Positions 55,499-64,000 are shown, counted from the first letter of the stretch. The stretch is DNA of 64,000 nt from Confluentibacter flavum (GCF_002843175.1 NZ_PJEO01000036.1:26932-90931), one strand, 5' to 3'. The notes: generated by a model from the letters alone, not told the origin. Made by a program: numbers and translations.

Positions 55499-56500
55499 AT
55501 GAGTAAAATCTCTGCGGCAATTACAGCTGTAGGTGCTTATGTGCCAGAATATGTGTTAACCAATCAGATACTTGAAACCATGGTTGACACAAACGACGAG
55601 TGGATAACTTCCCGAACCGGAATTAAAGAGCGTCGAATTCTTAAAGATGATGGCAAAGGAACCTCCTATTTGGCTATAAAAGCCGCCCAAAATCTCATTG
55701 ACAAAAAAGGCTTAGACCCCAAAGAAATAGAACTTGTTATTGTTGCCACTGCAACACCAGATATGAAAGCTGCATCTACGGCGTCATATACCGCTTCAGA
55801 AATTGGAGCCACAAACGCGTTTACTTTTGATATGGATGCGGCATGTTCAAGTTTTTTATATGGCATGTCTGTTGCAGCTAGTTATATAGAATCTGGCAGA
55901 TATAAAAGCATCTTATTAATTGGAGCTGATAAAATGTCTTCAATAATTAATTATAAAGATCGAGCAACTTGTATTATCTTTGGAGATGGTGCTGGTGCTG
56001 TTTTATTTGAACCCAACACAGAAGGGCTTGGTTTACAAGACGAATATTTAAGAAGTGATGGAACAGGAAGGGAATTTTTGCAAGCTACTTATGGTGGATC
56101 ATCATATCCTATATCTGTTGAAGCTATAGAAAAAGGAGGGCAATATGCCTTTCAAGAAGGACGAACTGTTTTTAAAAATGCTGTTTTTAATATGGCGGAT
56201 GCTACAGTAAAAATAATGGAAAGAAATGGTTTGACTAAAAATGATCTAACTTGGTTGGTGGCACATCAAGCAAACAAACGCATTGTTGATGCTACAGCTC
56301 AACGTATAGAATTAGAAGATGAAAAGGTAATGACCAATATAGAAAAATATGGTAATACGACCTCTGCTACGCTGCCTCTATTATTACACGATTACGAATC
56401 AAAACTAAAAAAAGGAGATAATTTAATATTTGCCGCCTTTGGTGGTGGATTTAATTGGGGATCTATTTATTTAAAATGGGCATATAATTCTGTAAACTAA
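55499..56500 (+). CDS. fabH: Beta-ketoacyl-ACP synthase III
   Basis: A 333-residue condensing enzyme that starts fatty-acid synthesis from acetyl- or branched acyl-CoA and malonyl-ACP. Catalytic Cys116 lies in DMDAACSSFLYG, His256 in VAHQANKRI and Asn286 in YGNTTSATLPLLL. The length is normal. GACCAAAA (55417-55424) and TTTTGGTC (55474-55481) form an inverted repeat in the 131-base gap upstream and might be an operator. It starts the fabH-accB-accC run. Confidence 0.95.
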   Translation: MSKISAAITAVGAYVPEYVLTNQILETMVDTNDEWITSRTGIKERRILKDDGKGTSYLAIKAAQNLIDKKGLDPKEIELVIVATATPDMKAASTASYTASEIGATNAFTFDMDAACSSFLYGMSVAASYIESGRYKSILLIGADKMSSIINYKDRATCIIFGDGAGAVLFEPNTEGLGLQDEYLRSDGTGREFLQATYGGSSYPISVEAIEKGGQYAFQEGRTVFKNAVFNMADATVKIMERNGLTKNDLTWLVAHQANKRIVDATAQRIELEDEKVMTNIEKYGNTTSATLPLLLHDYESKLKKGDNLIFAAFGGGFNWGSIYLKWAYNSVN

Positions 56501-56530
56501 CCAAACCAAAAATTAATTAATTAGCAAATT

Positions 56531-57016
56531 ATGGATATAAAAGAGATTCAAAACTTAATCAAGTTTGTTGCCAAATCTGGTGCAAGTGAGGTTAAATTGG
56601 AGATGGATGATATCAAAATCACCATTAAAACCGGACCAGATCCAGATACTGCTGCAGTGCATTATGCTCCAGTACCAACTCAAACACCTCAAGCAACAGC
56701 TGCTTCAGTAAGTGACGTAAAACCAGTTACTGATGTTCCTGCTCCTGCAACTACCGCACCAGCAGAAAATTCAAAATACATAACAATCAAATCGCCAATA
56801 ATTGGAACTTTCTATAGAAAACCATCACCAGACAAACCTTTGTTTGTTGAGGTTGGGCAAACTATTTCAGAAGGTGATGTACTTTGTATTATAGAAGCTA
56901 TGAAGCTTTTCAACGAAATAGAATCTGAAGTTTCTGGAAAAGTAGTAAAAATATTAGTTGATGATTCTTCACCTGTAGAATTTGATCAACCTTTATTTTT
57001 AGTAGACCCATCATAA
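56531..57016 (+). CDS. accB: Biotin carboxyl carrier protein of acetyl-CoA carboxylase
   Basis: A 161-residue carrier. An N-terminal helical part (1-35, [21 protein letters not shown]) and an Ala/Pro/Thr linker (about 45-80) lead to a biotinyl domain with Lys125 in the biotinylation motif [12 protein letters not shown]. It carries CO2 from biotin carboxylase to the carboxyltransferase. It lies 30 bases after fabH and 95 bases before accC, with a stem-loop in the second gap. Confidence 0.95.
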   Translation: MDIKEIQNLIKFVAKSGASEVKLEMDDIKITIKTGPDPDTAAVHYAPVPTQTPQATAASVSDVKPVTDVPAPATTAPAENSKYITIKSPIIGTFYRKPSPDKPLFVEVGQTISEGDVLCIIEAMKLFNEIESEVSGKVVKILVDDSSPVEFDQPLFLVDPS

Positions 57017-57024
57017 CCAGTTAA

Positions 57025-57089
57025 AAATTCCAATACCGCCTCCCGATAGTTTTCGGGACTCTAAATCCAATATCTGGAGATTGGAATTT
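57025..57089. repeat. Stem-loop repeat between accB and accC
   Basis: AAATTCCAAT (57025-57034) and ATTGGAATTT (57080-57089) form 10-bp arms enclosing a second hairpin, TCCCGA/TCGGGA (57041-57046/57053-57058). It looks like an inserted intergenic repeat; as RNA it would be a two-part structure inside the operon, perhaps adjusting the accB:accC ratio. Confidence 0.5.
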
Positions 57090-57111
57090 GTAATTTTTAA
57101 TTTTAAAAGTT

Positions 57112-58467
57112 ATGTTTAAAAAAATATTAGTTGCCAACAGAGGCGAAATAGCACTACGTGTTATTAGAACTTGTAAAGAAATGGGCATTAAAACCGTTGC
57201 TGTGTATTCTACAGTTGATGCAGAAAGTTTACACGTTAAATTTGCAGACGAAGCCGTATGTATTGGCCCTGCAGCAAGTAAAGACTCTTACCTTAAAATT
57301 TCGAATATTATCGCAGCTGCCGAAATTACCAACGCAGATGCCATTCATCCTGGTTATGGCTTTTTATCTGAAAATGCCCGGTTTTCAAAAATATGTGAAG
57401 AACACAATATCAAATTCATAGGTGCTACGGCAGAAATGATTGATAGGATGGGTGATAAATCCAATGCCAAGGCAACCATGAAAGAAGCTGGGGTTCCTTG
57501 TGTTCCCGGTAGTGATGGAATTATACTTACCTATGAAGAATGCGAAAAAGTGGCTAAAAAAACAGGATACCCGGTCATGCTTAAAGCTTCGGCTGGTGGT
57601 GGTGGAAAGGGCATGCGTGCCGTTTGGAAACCAGAAAAACTTAAAGATGCTTGGGATTCTGCCAGACAGGAAAGTAAGGCCGCCTTTGGAAATGACGATA
57701 TGTACATGGAAAAACTTATTGAAGAACCAAGACATATTGAAATTCAAATAGTGGGAGATTCTACAGGAAGAGCATGTCATTTATCAGAAAGAGATTGCTC
57801 AATCCAACGTCGTCATCAAAAATTAACAGAAGAAACCCCTTCGCCATTTATGACAGATGAACTTAGGGAAAAAATGGGGAATGCCGCTGTAAAAGCTGCT
57901 GAATATATCAAATACGAAGGTGCCGGAACTATTGAATTTTTGGTAGATAAACACCGTAATTTCTACTTCATGGAAATGAATACCCGTATCCAAGTAGAAC
58001 ATCCCATTACAGAACAAGTGATTGATTTCGATTTAATACGCGAACAAATATTGGTAGCCGCTGGTGTGCCAATTTCTGGTAAAAATTATACCCCTAAGTT
58101 ACATTCTATAGAGTGCCGCATAAATGCTGAAGATCCATTTAATGGATTTAGACCATCGCCCGGAACGATTACCACATTACATGCCCCAGGAGGCCATGGC
58201 GTCCGTTTAGATACACATGTGTATGCAGGATATACCATTCCGCCAAATTACGATTCTATGATTGCCAAGTTAATAACCACCGCTCAAACCAGAGATGAGG
58301 CTATTAGCAAAATGAAACGGGCCTTAGATGAATTTGTTATAGAAGGTGTAAAAACCACAATCCCTTTCCACAGACAATTGATGGAACACCCCGATTATTT
58401 AGCTGGTAATTATACCACGAAGTTTATGGAAGATTTTGTCATTGAAAAACCAAAAACTGAAGAATAA
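57112..58467 (+). CDS. accC: Biotin carboxylase subunit of acetyl-CoA carboxylase
   Basis: A 451-residue ATP-grasp enzyme carboxylating biotin with bicarbonate and [21 protein letters not shown] opens it. The glycine-rich ATP loop is [15 protein letters not shown] (about 159-173), [16 protein letters not shown] carries catalytic residues, and [15 protein letters not shown] closes the C-terminal domain. It follows accB. The carboxyltransferase genes are elsewhere. Bicarbonate use links it loosely to the carbonic anhydrases in the window. Confidence 0.96.
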   Translation: MFKKILVANRGEIALRVIRTCKEMGIKTVAVYSTVDAESLHVKFADEAVCIGPAASKDSYLKISNIIAAAEITNADAIHPGYGFLSENARFSKICEEHNIKFIGATAEMIDRMGDKSNAKATMKEAGVPCVPGSDGIILTYEECEKVAKKTGYPVMLKASAGGGGKGMRAVWKPEKLKDAWDSARQESKAAFGNDDMYMEKLIEEPRHIEIQIVGDSTGRACHLSERDCSIQRRHQKLTEETPSPFMTDELREKMGNAAVKAAEYIKYEGAGTIEFLVDKHRNFYFMEMNTRIQVEHPITEQVIDFDLIREQILVAAGVPISGKNYTPKLHSIECRINAEDPFNGFRPSPGTITTLHAPGGHGVRLDTHVYAGYTIPPNYDSMIAKLITTAQTRDEAISKMKRALDEFVIEGVKTTIPFHRQLMEHPDYLAGNYTTKFMEDFVIEKPKTEE

Positions 58468-58506
58468 CAAATGAAAAGTCTCAATTAATAGTTGGGACTT
58501 TTTTTA

Positions 58507-58590
58507 TGGGTGTTACCGCTACTGCGGTCAGGCTGTACGCTATATCTTTTTGTGAAAAACAAAAAGGATGTCACTTCCATCCTTAACACA
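58507..58590 (+). repeat. Structured intergenic element, copy 2
   Basis: Closing stem GTGTT (58510-58514)/AACAC (58585-58589); inner hairpins ACCGC-TACT-GCGGT (58515-58528) and CTTTTTGT/ACAAAAAG. The core TCAGGCTGTACGCTATATCT matches copy 1 (28948-29077) in the opposite window orientation, but again in the direction of its flanking genes. The outer pair is T-A here and C-G in copy 1 (plus-strand sense), a compensated change. Translating it gives LPLLRSGCTLYLF, which explains a false extension of the next gene. Confidence 0.6.
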
Positions 58591-58641
58591 ACAACCAAAG
58601 TACAATTTCACTACTTTTACAAACCACTAACAAACATAACC

Positions 58642-59757
58642 TTGAACCTATCATATTGGGAAATAAAAAGCTGGTTCACTAACATAGATTACACTATTGT
58701 TGGTAGTGGCATTGTAGGCTTGAGTTGTGCATGGCATTTAAAAGAACGCTTTCCAAAATCAAAAATATTAATATTGGAAAAAGGCATACTTCCACAAGGC
58801 GCCAGCACCAAAAATGCTGGTTTTGCTTGTTTTGGTAGTTTAAGTGAAACCCTTGAAGACTTAAAATCACATTCCGAAAATGAGGTTTTAGAATTCGTGG
58901 AAAAACGCTTTCATGGATTGCATTTATTGCGAAAAACTTTGGGAGACAAAGCAATTGGCTACAAAAATCATGGTGGTTTCGAATTGTTCAACAACACAGA
59001 TGATACACTTTATGAAACCTGCCTGGCTCAAAAAAGCGAGATTAATAAATTCCTTAAACCCATTTTTAAAACAGATGTGTTTAGTTTAAAAAACAATATT
59101 TTCAATTTTAAGAATATCAAAAATCAATATATTTTCAATCCGTTTGAAGGTCAAATTGATACGGGGAGGATGTTGGAGGCCTTACTTAAAAAAGTGCAAT
59201 CAAAAGGCGTAAAAATCCTTAATAACATCACCGTTGAACATTTTGAAGAAACCAATAATTCAGTAAAAATAAAAACTAGTTTATTAGAATTTTCAACTTG
59301 TAAGCTATTTATTGCGACCAATGGATTTGCTTCGCAATTAATCAATGAAGATGTAAAACCGGCTCGGGCACAAGTTCTTATTACAAAACCAATAAAACAT
59401 TTACATATAAAAGGCACATTTCATTTAGATAAAGGCTATTATTATTTTAGGAATATTGATGACCGGATTTTGTTTGGTGGTGGTAGAAACTTAGATTTTA
59501 AAGGTGAGGAAACTACCGAATTCAATGAAACCGAACGTATCCAAAATGCTTTGGAAACCCTTTTGAAAACGACTATTTTACCAGAAACCCCATTTGAAAT
59601 AGAGCATCGGTGGAGTGGTATTATGGGTTTGGGTAATCAAAAAAAAGCCATAGTAAAACCATTGGGAAATCATGTATATTGCGGTGTACGCCTTGGTGGT
59701 ATGGGTATTGCTATTGGGAGTTTAATAGGTAAAGAATTAGTGCAATTATTAGATTGA
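58642..59757 (+). CDS. FAD-dependent oxidoreductase (DAO family)
   Basis: A 371-residue flavoenzyme. The start is placed at the TTG at 58642 (reads M-NLSYWEIKSW); a longer frame begins in the intergenic repeat and is rejected. The Rossmann FAD loop is YTIVGSGIVGLSCAWHL (about residues 17-33). SKILILEKGILPQGASTKNAG supplies the ribose Glu and substrate region, and RARGGMGIAIGSLIGKELVQ-type sequence (VRLGGMGIAIGS) closes it. The family oxidises amines or D-amino acids; the exact substrate is unknown. It ends two bases before the mtgA start. Confidence 0.8.
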   Translation: MNLSYWEIKSWFTNIDYTIVGSGIVGLSCAWHLKERFPKSKILILEKGILPQGASTKNAGFACFGSLSETLEDLKSHSENEVLEFVEKRFHGLHLLRKTLGDKAIGYKNHGGFELFNNTDDTLYETCLAQKSEINKFLKPIFKTDVFSLKNNIFNFKNIKNQYIFNPFEGQIDTGRMLEALLKKVQSKGVKILNNITVEHFEETNNSVKIKTSLLEFSTCKLFIATNGFASQLINEDVKPARAQVLITKPIKHLHIKGTFHLDKGYYYFRNIDDRILFGGGRNLDFKGEETTEFNETERIQNALETLLKTTILPETPFEIEHRWSGIMGLGNQKKAIVKPLGNHVYCGVRLGGMGIAIGSLIGKELVQLLD

Positions 59758-59759
59758 TT

Positions 59760-60458
59760 ATGATTAAAAAAGTATTTAAATTTTTATTAAAAATGATGGG
59801 ATGGTTTTTTGCCATTTCCATTGCTTTGGTTATAGTATTTAAATGGATTCCTGTTCCTGCAACCCCTTTAATGGTAATCCGAACCGTTCAACAAGCTACA
59901 AGTGGCGAAGACATTGTTTGGAAACATGATTGGGAATCAATAGACAATATTTCAAAAAATTTACAATTAGCCGTTATTTGTAGTGAAGATCAAAACTTTT
60001 TAAACCATTATGGTTTTGATATGAAAGCCATAGAAAAAGCTATAGAACATAACAAAAAAAGCCAACGCACCAGAGGTGCTAGTACCATTAGCCAACAAAC
60101 CGCAAAAAATGTTTTTTTATGGCCACAGCGCAGTTGGTTACGCAAAGGTTTGGAAACCTATTTTACTTTTTTAATAGAACTTTTTTGGTCTAAAGAACGC
60201 ATTATGGAAGTGTATCTGAATAGTATTGAAATGGGTAACGGCATTTATGGAGCAGAAGCGGCAGCTCAACATTGGTTTAAAAAACCAGCTGCCAAATTAA
60301 CAAGCTACCAAGCAGCGGCCATCGCAGCTGTATTACCAAGCCCAATGAGATACAGAGCAAATCCTGCTTCTGCTTATATTCAAGGGCGACAGGTTTGGAT
60401 CGTGAGACAAATGGGTTTCTTTGGGAAATTAGATTATAATAAAAAAGATGATGAGTAA
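59760..60458 (+). CDS. mtgA: Monofunctional peptidoglycan glycosyltransferase
   Basis: A 232-residue inner-membrane enzyme polymerising lipid II. An N-terminal membrane anchor (about 13-32) is followed by the GT51 domain. Catalytic Glu lies in VICSEDQNFLNHYGFD, with RGASTISQQTAKNVFLWPQRSW, then IMEVYLNSIEMGNGIYGAEAAA. It has the length of the MtgA group and no transpeptidase domain. Its 3' end overlaps the next gene by 11 bases, so the two are coupled. Confidence 0.94.
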   Translation: MIKKVFKFLLKMMGWFFAISIALVIVFKWIPVPATPLMVIRTVQQATSGEDIVWKHDWESIDNISKNLQLAVICSEDQNFLNHYGFDMKAIEKAIEHNKKSQRTRGASTISQQTAKNVFLWPQRSWLRKGLETYFTFLIELFWSKERIMEVYLNSIEMGNGIYGAEAAAQHWFKKPAAKLTSYQAAAIAAVLPSPMRYRANPASAYIQGRQVWIVRQMGFFGKLDYNKKDDE

Positions 60459-60909
60459 TTTAAAACTCAAAGCAGCCTTATATAATCAATGCTTAAACTT
60501 TATTGAAAACAGATTTCAAACCATTCAAAACACTATAAACGATATTCAGAAATCACTACTATCTGAAACCAAAAGTAGTGCGGGCGACAAGCATGAAACA
60601 GGTAGAGCCATGTTACAATTGGAACGTGAAAAAGCGGGCAATCAATTAGTAGACATCCAAAAATTAAAAGAATCGTTTTCTAAAATTGATATATTTAAAA
60701 CCTCTGAAACGATTGGTTTGGGAAGCCTTGTAATCACATCCCAAAACAATTATTTTATTGCTATAAGTGCAGGTGAATTTACTGTTGAAAACGAAAAATA
60801 TTATGCTATTTCACCTAGCACACCCATTGGGCAATTACTTTTGGGTAAAACAGTTGGTAATGAGGTTGCTTTTAGAGAGCAAAGGTTTAAAGTTGAAACC
60901 ATTTTCTAA
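60448..60909 (+). CDS. GreA C-terminal-like small protein
   Basis: A 153-residue cytoplasmic protein. A helical N-terminal half (to about 85) contains ETGRAMLQLEREKAGNQL. A GreA/GreB C-terminal-like beta domain follows (IGLGSLVITSQNNYFIAISAG, YYAISPSTPIGQLLLGKTVGNEVAF). The family is often labelled 3-oxoacyl-ACP synthase in databases, but no ketosynthase motif is present. It might contact RNA polymerase; this is inferred. It overlaps mtgA by 11 bases; an alternative ATG at 60451 overlaps by 8. Confidence 0.72.
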   Translation: MMSNLKLKAALYNQCLNFIENRFQTIQNTINDIQKSLLSETKSSAGDKHETGRAMLQLEREKAGNQLVDIQKLKESFSKIDIFKTSETIGLGSLVITSQNNYFIAISAGEFTVENEKYYAISPSTPIGQLLLGKTVGNEVAFREQRFKVETIF

Positions 60910-61814
60910 ATAGCAAGATAAATTTGCTCACCGTTTTCGATTTTGTTTGGATGTTCAAAAAACACCGTTTCCCCATCCAAATCAGCTTCAATCAAATAGT
61001 AGTTTCCTTTATAATAAGATGTTTTTACAATGGCTTTTAAATCTGATGCATCTACCACTTTTAGTTGATGTGCGTATAGAATGCCATGGGATTTAAGGCT
61101 GTTGAATTCCCCAAAAAAAGAAGCAATTAATTTATTTTGTGGGTTTTCATATAAATGCTTCGGCGTGTTATTAGCCATGATTTTAGTCTCATGCAACACA
61201 ATCATCTGGTCTGAAAAAGACAAAACATCATCTTTATCGTGCGTAGCAACAATGCAGGTGATATTTTTCTCTTTTAGATACTTAAACAAATTTCGTCTTA
61301 ATGATTGCTTTTTAAAATTATCTATGTGGCTAAAAGGTTCATCTAGAAGAAGAATCTCTGGTTGTTTTGCTATGGCTCTAGCTAAGGCTACACGTTGTTT
61401 TTGTCCGCCACTCAAATTCTTGACCTTTGTGTTGGCGTCACCCATTAATTCTACAACCTCTAAAAGCTCATTAATACGTACTTGTTTTTCTTCGGGATAA
61501 AAATTAGATAAGAAAGCACCAACGTTTTCTGAAACGGATATAAAAGGCATCAAGTCAAATTCTTGTGCCACGTATTTCATGAATTCAGGTCCAACAACAA
61601 GATTGTGTTTAGGTCCCAAAATCTCATGGTTCTTCCAAAATATATGTCCTTGGTTTAAATCGTAAGTCCCGTAAAGTAATTTCAAAAGAGTACTTTTTCC
61701 AGAACCGCTTTCACCAATAATAGAAACATGTCCGCCCGCGTCAACCGAAAAACTAATAGTATTAAGAACCGCTTGTTTGGTATAACGAAAGGATATGTTT
61801 TTTACTTGAAGCAT
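60906..61814 (-). CDS. ABC transporter ATP-binding protein
   Basis: A 302-residue ATPase. Walker A is GESGSGKSTL (about residues 35-44), signature LSGGQKQRVALARAIA (about 138), Walker B EILLLDEPFSHID, and H-loop VATHDKDDVL. The last 75 residues look like a TOBE-type regulatory domain (HGILYAHQLKVVDASDL), as in importers for polyamines or ions. No permease or binding-protein gene is adjacent, so its partners lie elsewhere. Its stop overlaps the end of the GreA-like gene on the other strand by four bases. Confidence 0.88.
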   Translation of the reverse strand: MLQVKNISFRYTKQAVLNTISFSVDAGGHVSIIGESGSGKSTLLKLLYGTYDLNQGHIFWKNHEILGPKHNLVVGPEFMKYVAQEFDLMPFISVSENVGAFLSNFYPEEKQVRINELLEVVELMGDANTKVKNLSGGQKQRVALARAIAKQPEILLLDEPFSHIDNFKKQSLRRNLFKYLKEKNITCIVATHDKDDVLSFSDQMIVLHETKIMANNTPKHLYENPQNKLIASFFGEFNSLKSHGILYAHQLKVVDASDLKAIVKTSYYKGNYYLIEADLDGETVFFEHPNKIENGEQIYLAI

Positions 61815-61885
61815 GATGCAAAAATAGCATAAAAAAATCGGTTAAAATTCAAGCGATTTTTTAATATTTTGATTTGGAAAATGAA

Positions 61886-61920
61886 AAAAGTCCTTTGAAG
61901 TAACCTTCCAAAGGACTTTT
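61886..61920 (-). terminator. Terminator of the T9SS-sorted gene
   Basis: AAAAGTCCTTTGAAG (61886-61900) pairs with CTTCCAAAGGACTTTT (61905-61920) with one bulge, followed on the minus strand by a T-run. It lies between the T9SS gene and the ABC gene and should end the former. Confidence 0.8.
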
Positions 61921-61976
61921 CTTAAATCAAATCTCTAAACAGTAAATGGAATTATAAAGTCTACCGAATAAAAAGT

Positions 61977-62882
61977 CTATTTCAATATTAATTTTGAATT
62001 TTGATTTCTACCATCAGCGTCAATCTTAAGTATGTATAGCCCTGAAGCCACATTAGATCTGTCCCATGTTTGAACAAAAGATCCAGCTGATTTTTCTTCA
62101 TTTAACAACGTTTTAATCAGTTTCCCTGTGATATCGTAAACATCCATTTTAACTCTAGCTGCGGTATTAAGATTTAAGTTTATTTTCACAAATTCAGAAT
62201 CTGATGAAGGATTAGGATAAACACTTACAGTTCCATTAATTCCAATTCTTTTGTTGGATAAGGTCGTATCAGATTTCGTCATCTCCATAGCACCTATATA
62301 GTAAAATCCATTAGTGTTAACATTAGCAGGTCCTTTTTGAACCTGAATAGTAATTTCGTTACTTCCATTAGGTTGAACATTAAGTATGGTAGCCACATTA
62401 GCAGTATTGTTTGTAGCGTTTAAAGTTGCTGTTTGCGGTGCAGCGAGACCTGTGATAGTATATAATGTTTCTCTATTATCAACAGGGGTTGGATTTTCTC
62501 TTGATGCAAAAATTTGAAACGAGTAATACTTTCCTGCTTCTAAACCAGAAAGTGTAAATCCTCCTGTTGGCGTAGTATCATCACCATAAAAATTATCTTC
62601 GGTTGCAGTAACAGGAAACGGCAAGCTTGGATCTGGAGTTACTGTTCCTGTACTGTTTGGAGTGGGATCAAAAGCATCTGTCAAGGATAATACTTCGCCT
62701 GTAGCTACCCCCATATCATCAATTAGATTTGTAGTAGAACTTACTGTTCCAGGGTCTGTGACATTATTCCAATTACCAGCAGTAGTATTGGTACTCTGCC
62801 CAAAATCAAACAAGGTAATTTCTTGGCCAAAGCAAAACGAGCCAAGTGCTATAAAAAGTAAAAATAGAGTAATTTTTTTCAT
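61977..62882 (-). CDS. Type IX-secreted protein with C-terminal sorting domain (type A)
   Basis: A 301-residue secreted protein. A signal peptide (KKITLFLLFIALGSFCFG, cleaved before QEITLFDFG) starts it. The middle (about 25-210) is a beta-rich domain with SLTDAFDPTPNSTGTVTPD and NTNGFYYIGAMEM, which I cannot assign to a known enzyme. The last about 80 residues are the T9SS type A sorting domain (GTVSVYPNPSSDSEFVKINL, MDVYDITGKLIKTLLNE, ASGLYILKI). It is therefore exported and cleaved or anchored at the cell surface. No partner is nearby; an IS982 element lies upstream. Confidence 0.9.
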   Translation of the reverse strand: MKKITLFLLFIALGSFCFGQEITLFDFGQSTNTTAGNWNNVTDPGTVSSTTNLIDDMGVATGEVLSLTDAFDPTPNSTGTVTPDPSLPFPVTATEDNFYGDDTTPTGGFTLSGLEAGKYYSFQIFASRENPTPVDNRETLYTITGLAAPQTATLNATNNTANVATILNVQPNGSNEITIQVQKGPANVNTNGFYYIGAMEMTKSDTTLSNKRIGINGTVSVYPNPSSDSEFVKINLNLNTAARVKMDVYDITGKLIKTLLNEEKSAGSFVQTWDRSNVASGLYILKIDADGRNQNSKLILK

Positions 62883-62964
62883 ATTTTAATTGATTTAAGG
62901 ATTAGAAAATTTGTTGAAACTTGTTTTTTTAATTGATTTTAAATTGAATGTACTAGATTTAATA

Positions 62965-62999
62965 CGAAAGTACAATAAAATATTTGGTTTTTAAACAAA
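62965..62999 (-). promoter_or_regulatory. Promoter candidate for the T9SS-sorted gene
   Basis: On the minus strand TTTG (62996-62999), a 23-base spacer and TACTTTCG (62965-62972) form a loose promoter. The spacer is slightly long. The IS left end lies 24 bases further upstream. Confidence 0.3.
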
Positions 63000-63022
63000 T
63001 ACATGTCAAAAATAATGAATTA

Positions 63023-64000
63023 ACTCGTTGTGCATTTTAAATAATGCTAATTTTAATATTGTTGATGTTTCTATCAAAAATAAACTTATTGATATATTGA
63101 ATTGTTGTAAGGGCCGCTATTTTAGATAGGATCCTAGTCTTAAATCCTCGAAAAGACTTGGCATAATTACGTCTTATCATAAATTGGTCACATAATTGTG
63201 AGAACAATGTCTCTATTCTTTTTCTCTTTTTTCTGAAAATGTAAGGTTGTTTTTTATAATCTTTTTGATTGCTTCTCATAGGTGTATTTAGCTTTATGTT
63301 ACAGGTTTCAAACAAATTGAGCTGTATTTCTGCTGATAGATACCCTCTATCTCCAATTAAAGTGCAATCGCCCATTTGTGCTTTAATGTCCTTAAGGTAA
63401 TTGACATCGTGTACCGATGCAGGGCTCAAATCGACACTTTGAAAAACACCTTTAATAGAACAGACGGCGTGCAGCTTATAACCATAATAATTGGAACCTT
63501 GGGAGGCACAATAGCCTTTGTCAGGAAAAGCATAGGCATCCTCTTTACAGACTCTCGAACGGGAACTTCGTGATAATTTACAAACCTCTAAAGGCATACT
63601 GTCCACTATAAAATAATCTTCAAATTCATTAAAATGAGAGGCTAATCTTAATCGGATATCATCCATGTAACCTACTAATTTCCGTCTTCTTCGATTGTAG
63701 ACGCTCCTGTCTATTTTTGAGGCAATAATGACAGGGAGCTTTCTAAATAAATCATTCTCACTATCTATTCCCATAAATTCAGCTGTTAAGCTTAAACAAA
63801 TCAGTTCCAAATCACTCAGCTTCGGTCGACGTCTTTGATAGTCCAAAAGTTGTTCTTTTGATATTTTTTGTAATACTTCCAATATTCTTTCGTAATTTGC
63901 ATTTAAGTTGTTCATAATTAATGTTTTATCGCTAAAACAATTTACTGATTATCAGTAATATGGACAACTTTTTTCTTTTAAATCATAATGCACAACGGGT
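63023..64000. mobile_element. IS982-family insertion sequence
   Basis: The left inverted end is ACTCGTTGTGCATT (from 63023); the right end, reading inward from base 64000, is ACCCGTTGTGCATT (13 of 14 identical). The interval of 978 bases contains one full-length transposase on the minus strand. The right tip coincides exactly with the last base of the window, so the target duplication cannot be examined. Confidence 0.88.
63037..63915 (-). CDS. IS982-family transposase
   Basis: A 292-residue DDE transposase moving the element. The catalytic residues are Asp105 (FIVDSMPLEVC), Asp189 (LIGDRGYLSAE) and Glu235 (RIETLFSQL). SPASVHDVNYLKDI and YGYKLHAVCSIKGV are typical of the family. The N-terminal region (about 1-90) is helical and basic (NRRRRKL) and should bind the inverted ends. 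The reading frame is intact, so the element may be active. Confidence 0.93.
   Translation of the reverse strand: MNNLNANYERILEVLQKISKEQLLDYQRRRPKLSDLELICLSLTAEFMGIDSENDLFRKLPVIIASKIDRSVYNRRRRKLVGYMDDIRLRLASHFNEFEDYFIVDSMPLEVCKLSRSSRSRVCKEDAYAFPDKGYCASQGSNYYGYKLHAVCSIKGVFQSVDLSPASVHDVNYLKDIKAQMGDCTLIGDRGYLSAEIQLNLFETCNIKLNTPMRSNQKDYKKQPYIFRKKRKRIETLFSQLCDQFMIRRNYAKSFRGFKTRILSKIAALTTIQYINKFIFDRNINNIKISII

Noticed and set aside
58492..58641. Longer start for the FAD oxidoreductase.
   Set aside because: The extension translates the structured repeat and is not protein-like; the TTG at 58642 fits the family.

Overview
The window is 64 kb of low-GC chromosome from a member of the Bacteroidetes, almost certainly a (probably marine) Flavobacteriaceae species. 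The support is: Bacteroidetes promoter elements (TTTG spacer TAnnTTTG or TAnnTTCG); a protein with a type IX secretion C-terminal domain; a PID-CTERM mini-protein; a complete Bat aerotolerance operon; a bifunctional ornithine/glycine-lipid type acyltransferase; and intergenic repeats typical of flavobacteria. No rRNA, tRNA, CRISPR array or prophage is visible. One IS982-family element lies at the right edge.

Layout. 1-7.7 kb is nitrogen assimilation: partial amt and a small outer-membrane beta-barrel on the minus strand, divergent from gltB-gltD (glutamate synthase). 7.8-13.9 kb is a plus-strand inorganic-carbon style cluster: small exported protein, SulP transporter, Usp protein, beta-carbonic anhydrase, DUF2490 outer-membrane protein and a second SulP with a TTG start. 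13.9-18.8 kb holds fbp, a GNAT acetyltransferase, aspartate kinase and a PlsC-GNAT fusion acyltransferase. 18.8-23.5 kb holds TM2, TauE/SafE, DUF1801, a lipoprotein, gpsA and a small conserved gene. 23.6-27.5 kb is a soluble histidine kinase with about seven PAS domains overlapping a single-domain response regulator. 27.9-30.1 kb holds pheS, a small conserved gene and cvpA.

30.1-40.5 kb is the minus-strand Bat operon, read as moxR, DUF58, batX-like, batA, batB, batC, a frameshifted four-helix-bundle gene, batD, batE and a terminal beta-carbonic anhydrase. 40.6-49.1 kb holds a DUF4382 lipoprotein, an SDR, an intact four-helix-bundle gene, an AlbA_2 protein, a PIF1-type helicase, an ALDH7-like dehydrogenase and an ABM mono-oxygenase. 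49.1-54.4 kb holds an EEP-family enzyme, a YciI lipoprotein, CYTH, dinB, the PID-CTERM mini-protein, ribE and pdxA. 54.5-58.5 kb is the lipid-synthesis run yceD-rpmF-fabH-accB-accC. 58.6-64 kb holds an FAD oxidoreductase, mtgA, a GreA-like small protein, an orphan ABC ATPase, a T9SS-sorted protein and the IS982 element.

Most interesting points. (1) The signal-peptide region of the batX-like gene is made of twelve tandem 7-bp repeats, which could support phase variation. (2) Two copies of a structured intergenic element at 28.95-29.08 kb and 58.51-58.59 kb share a core and show a compensatory base-pair change in the closing stem. (3) The four-helix-bundle gene inside the bat operon is broken by one base in a homopolymer. 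(4) Two SulP carriers, two carbonic anhydrases and an outer-membrane protein suggest managed bicarbonate traffic. (5) The PID-CTERM gene has a promoter so close to its start codon that the mRNA may be almost leaderless. Several start codons were moved downstream where the longer reading frame only translates an intergenic repeat.
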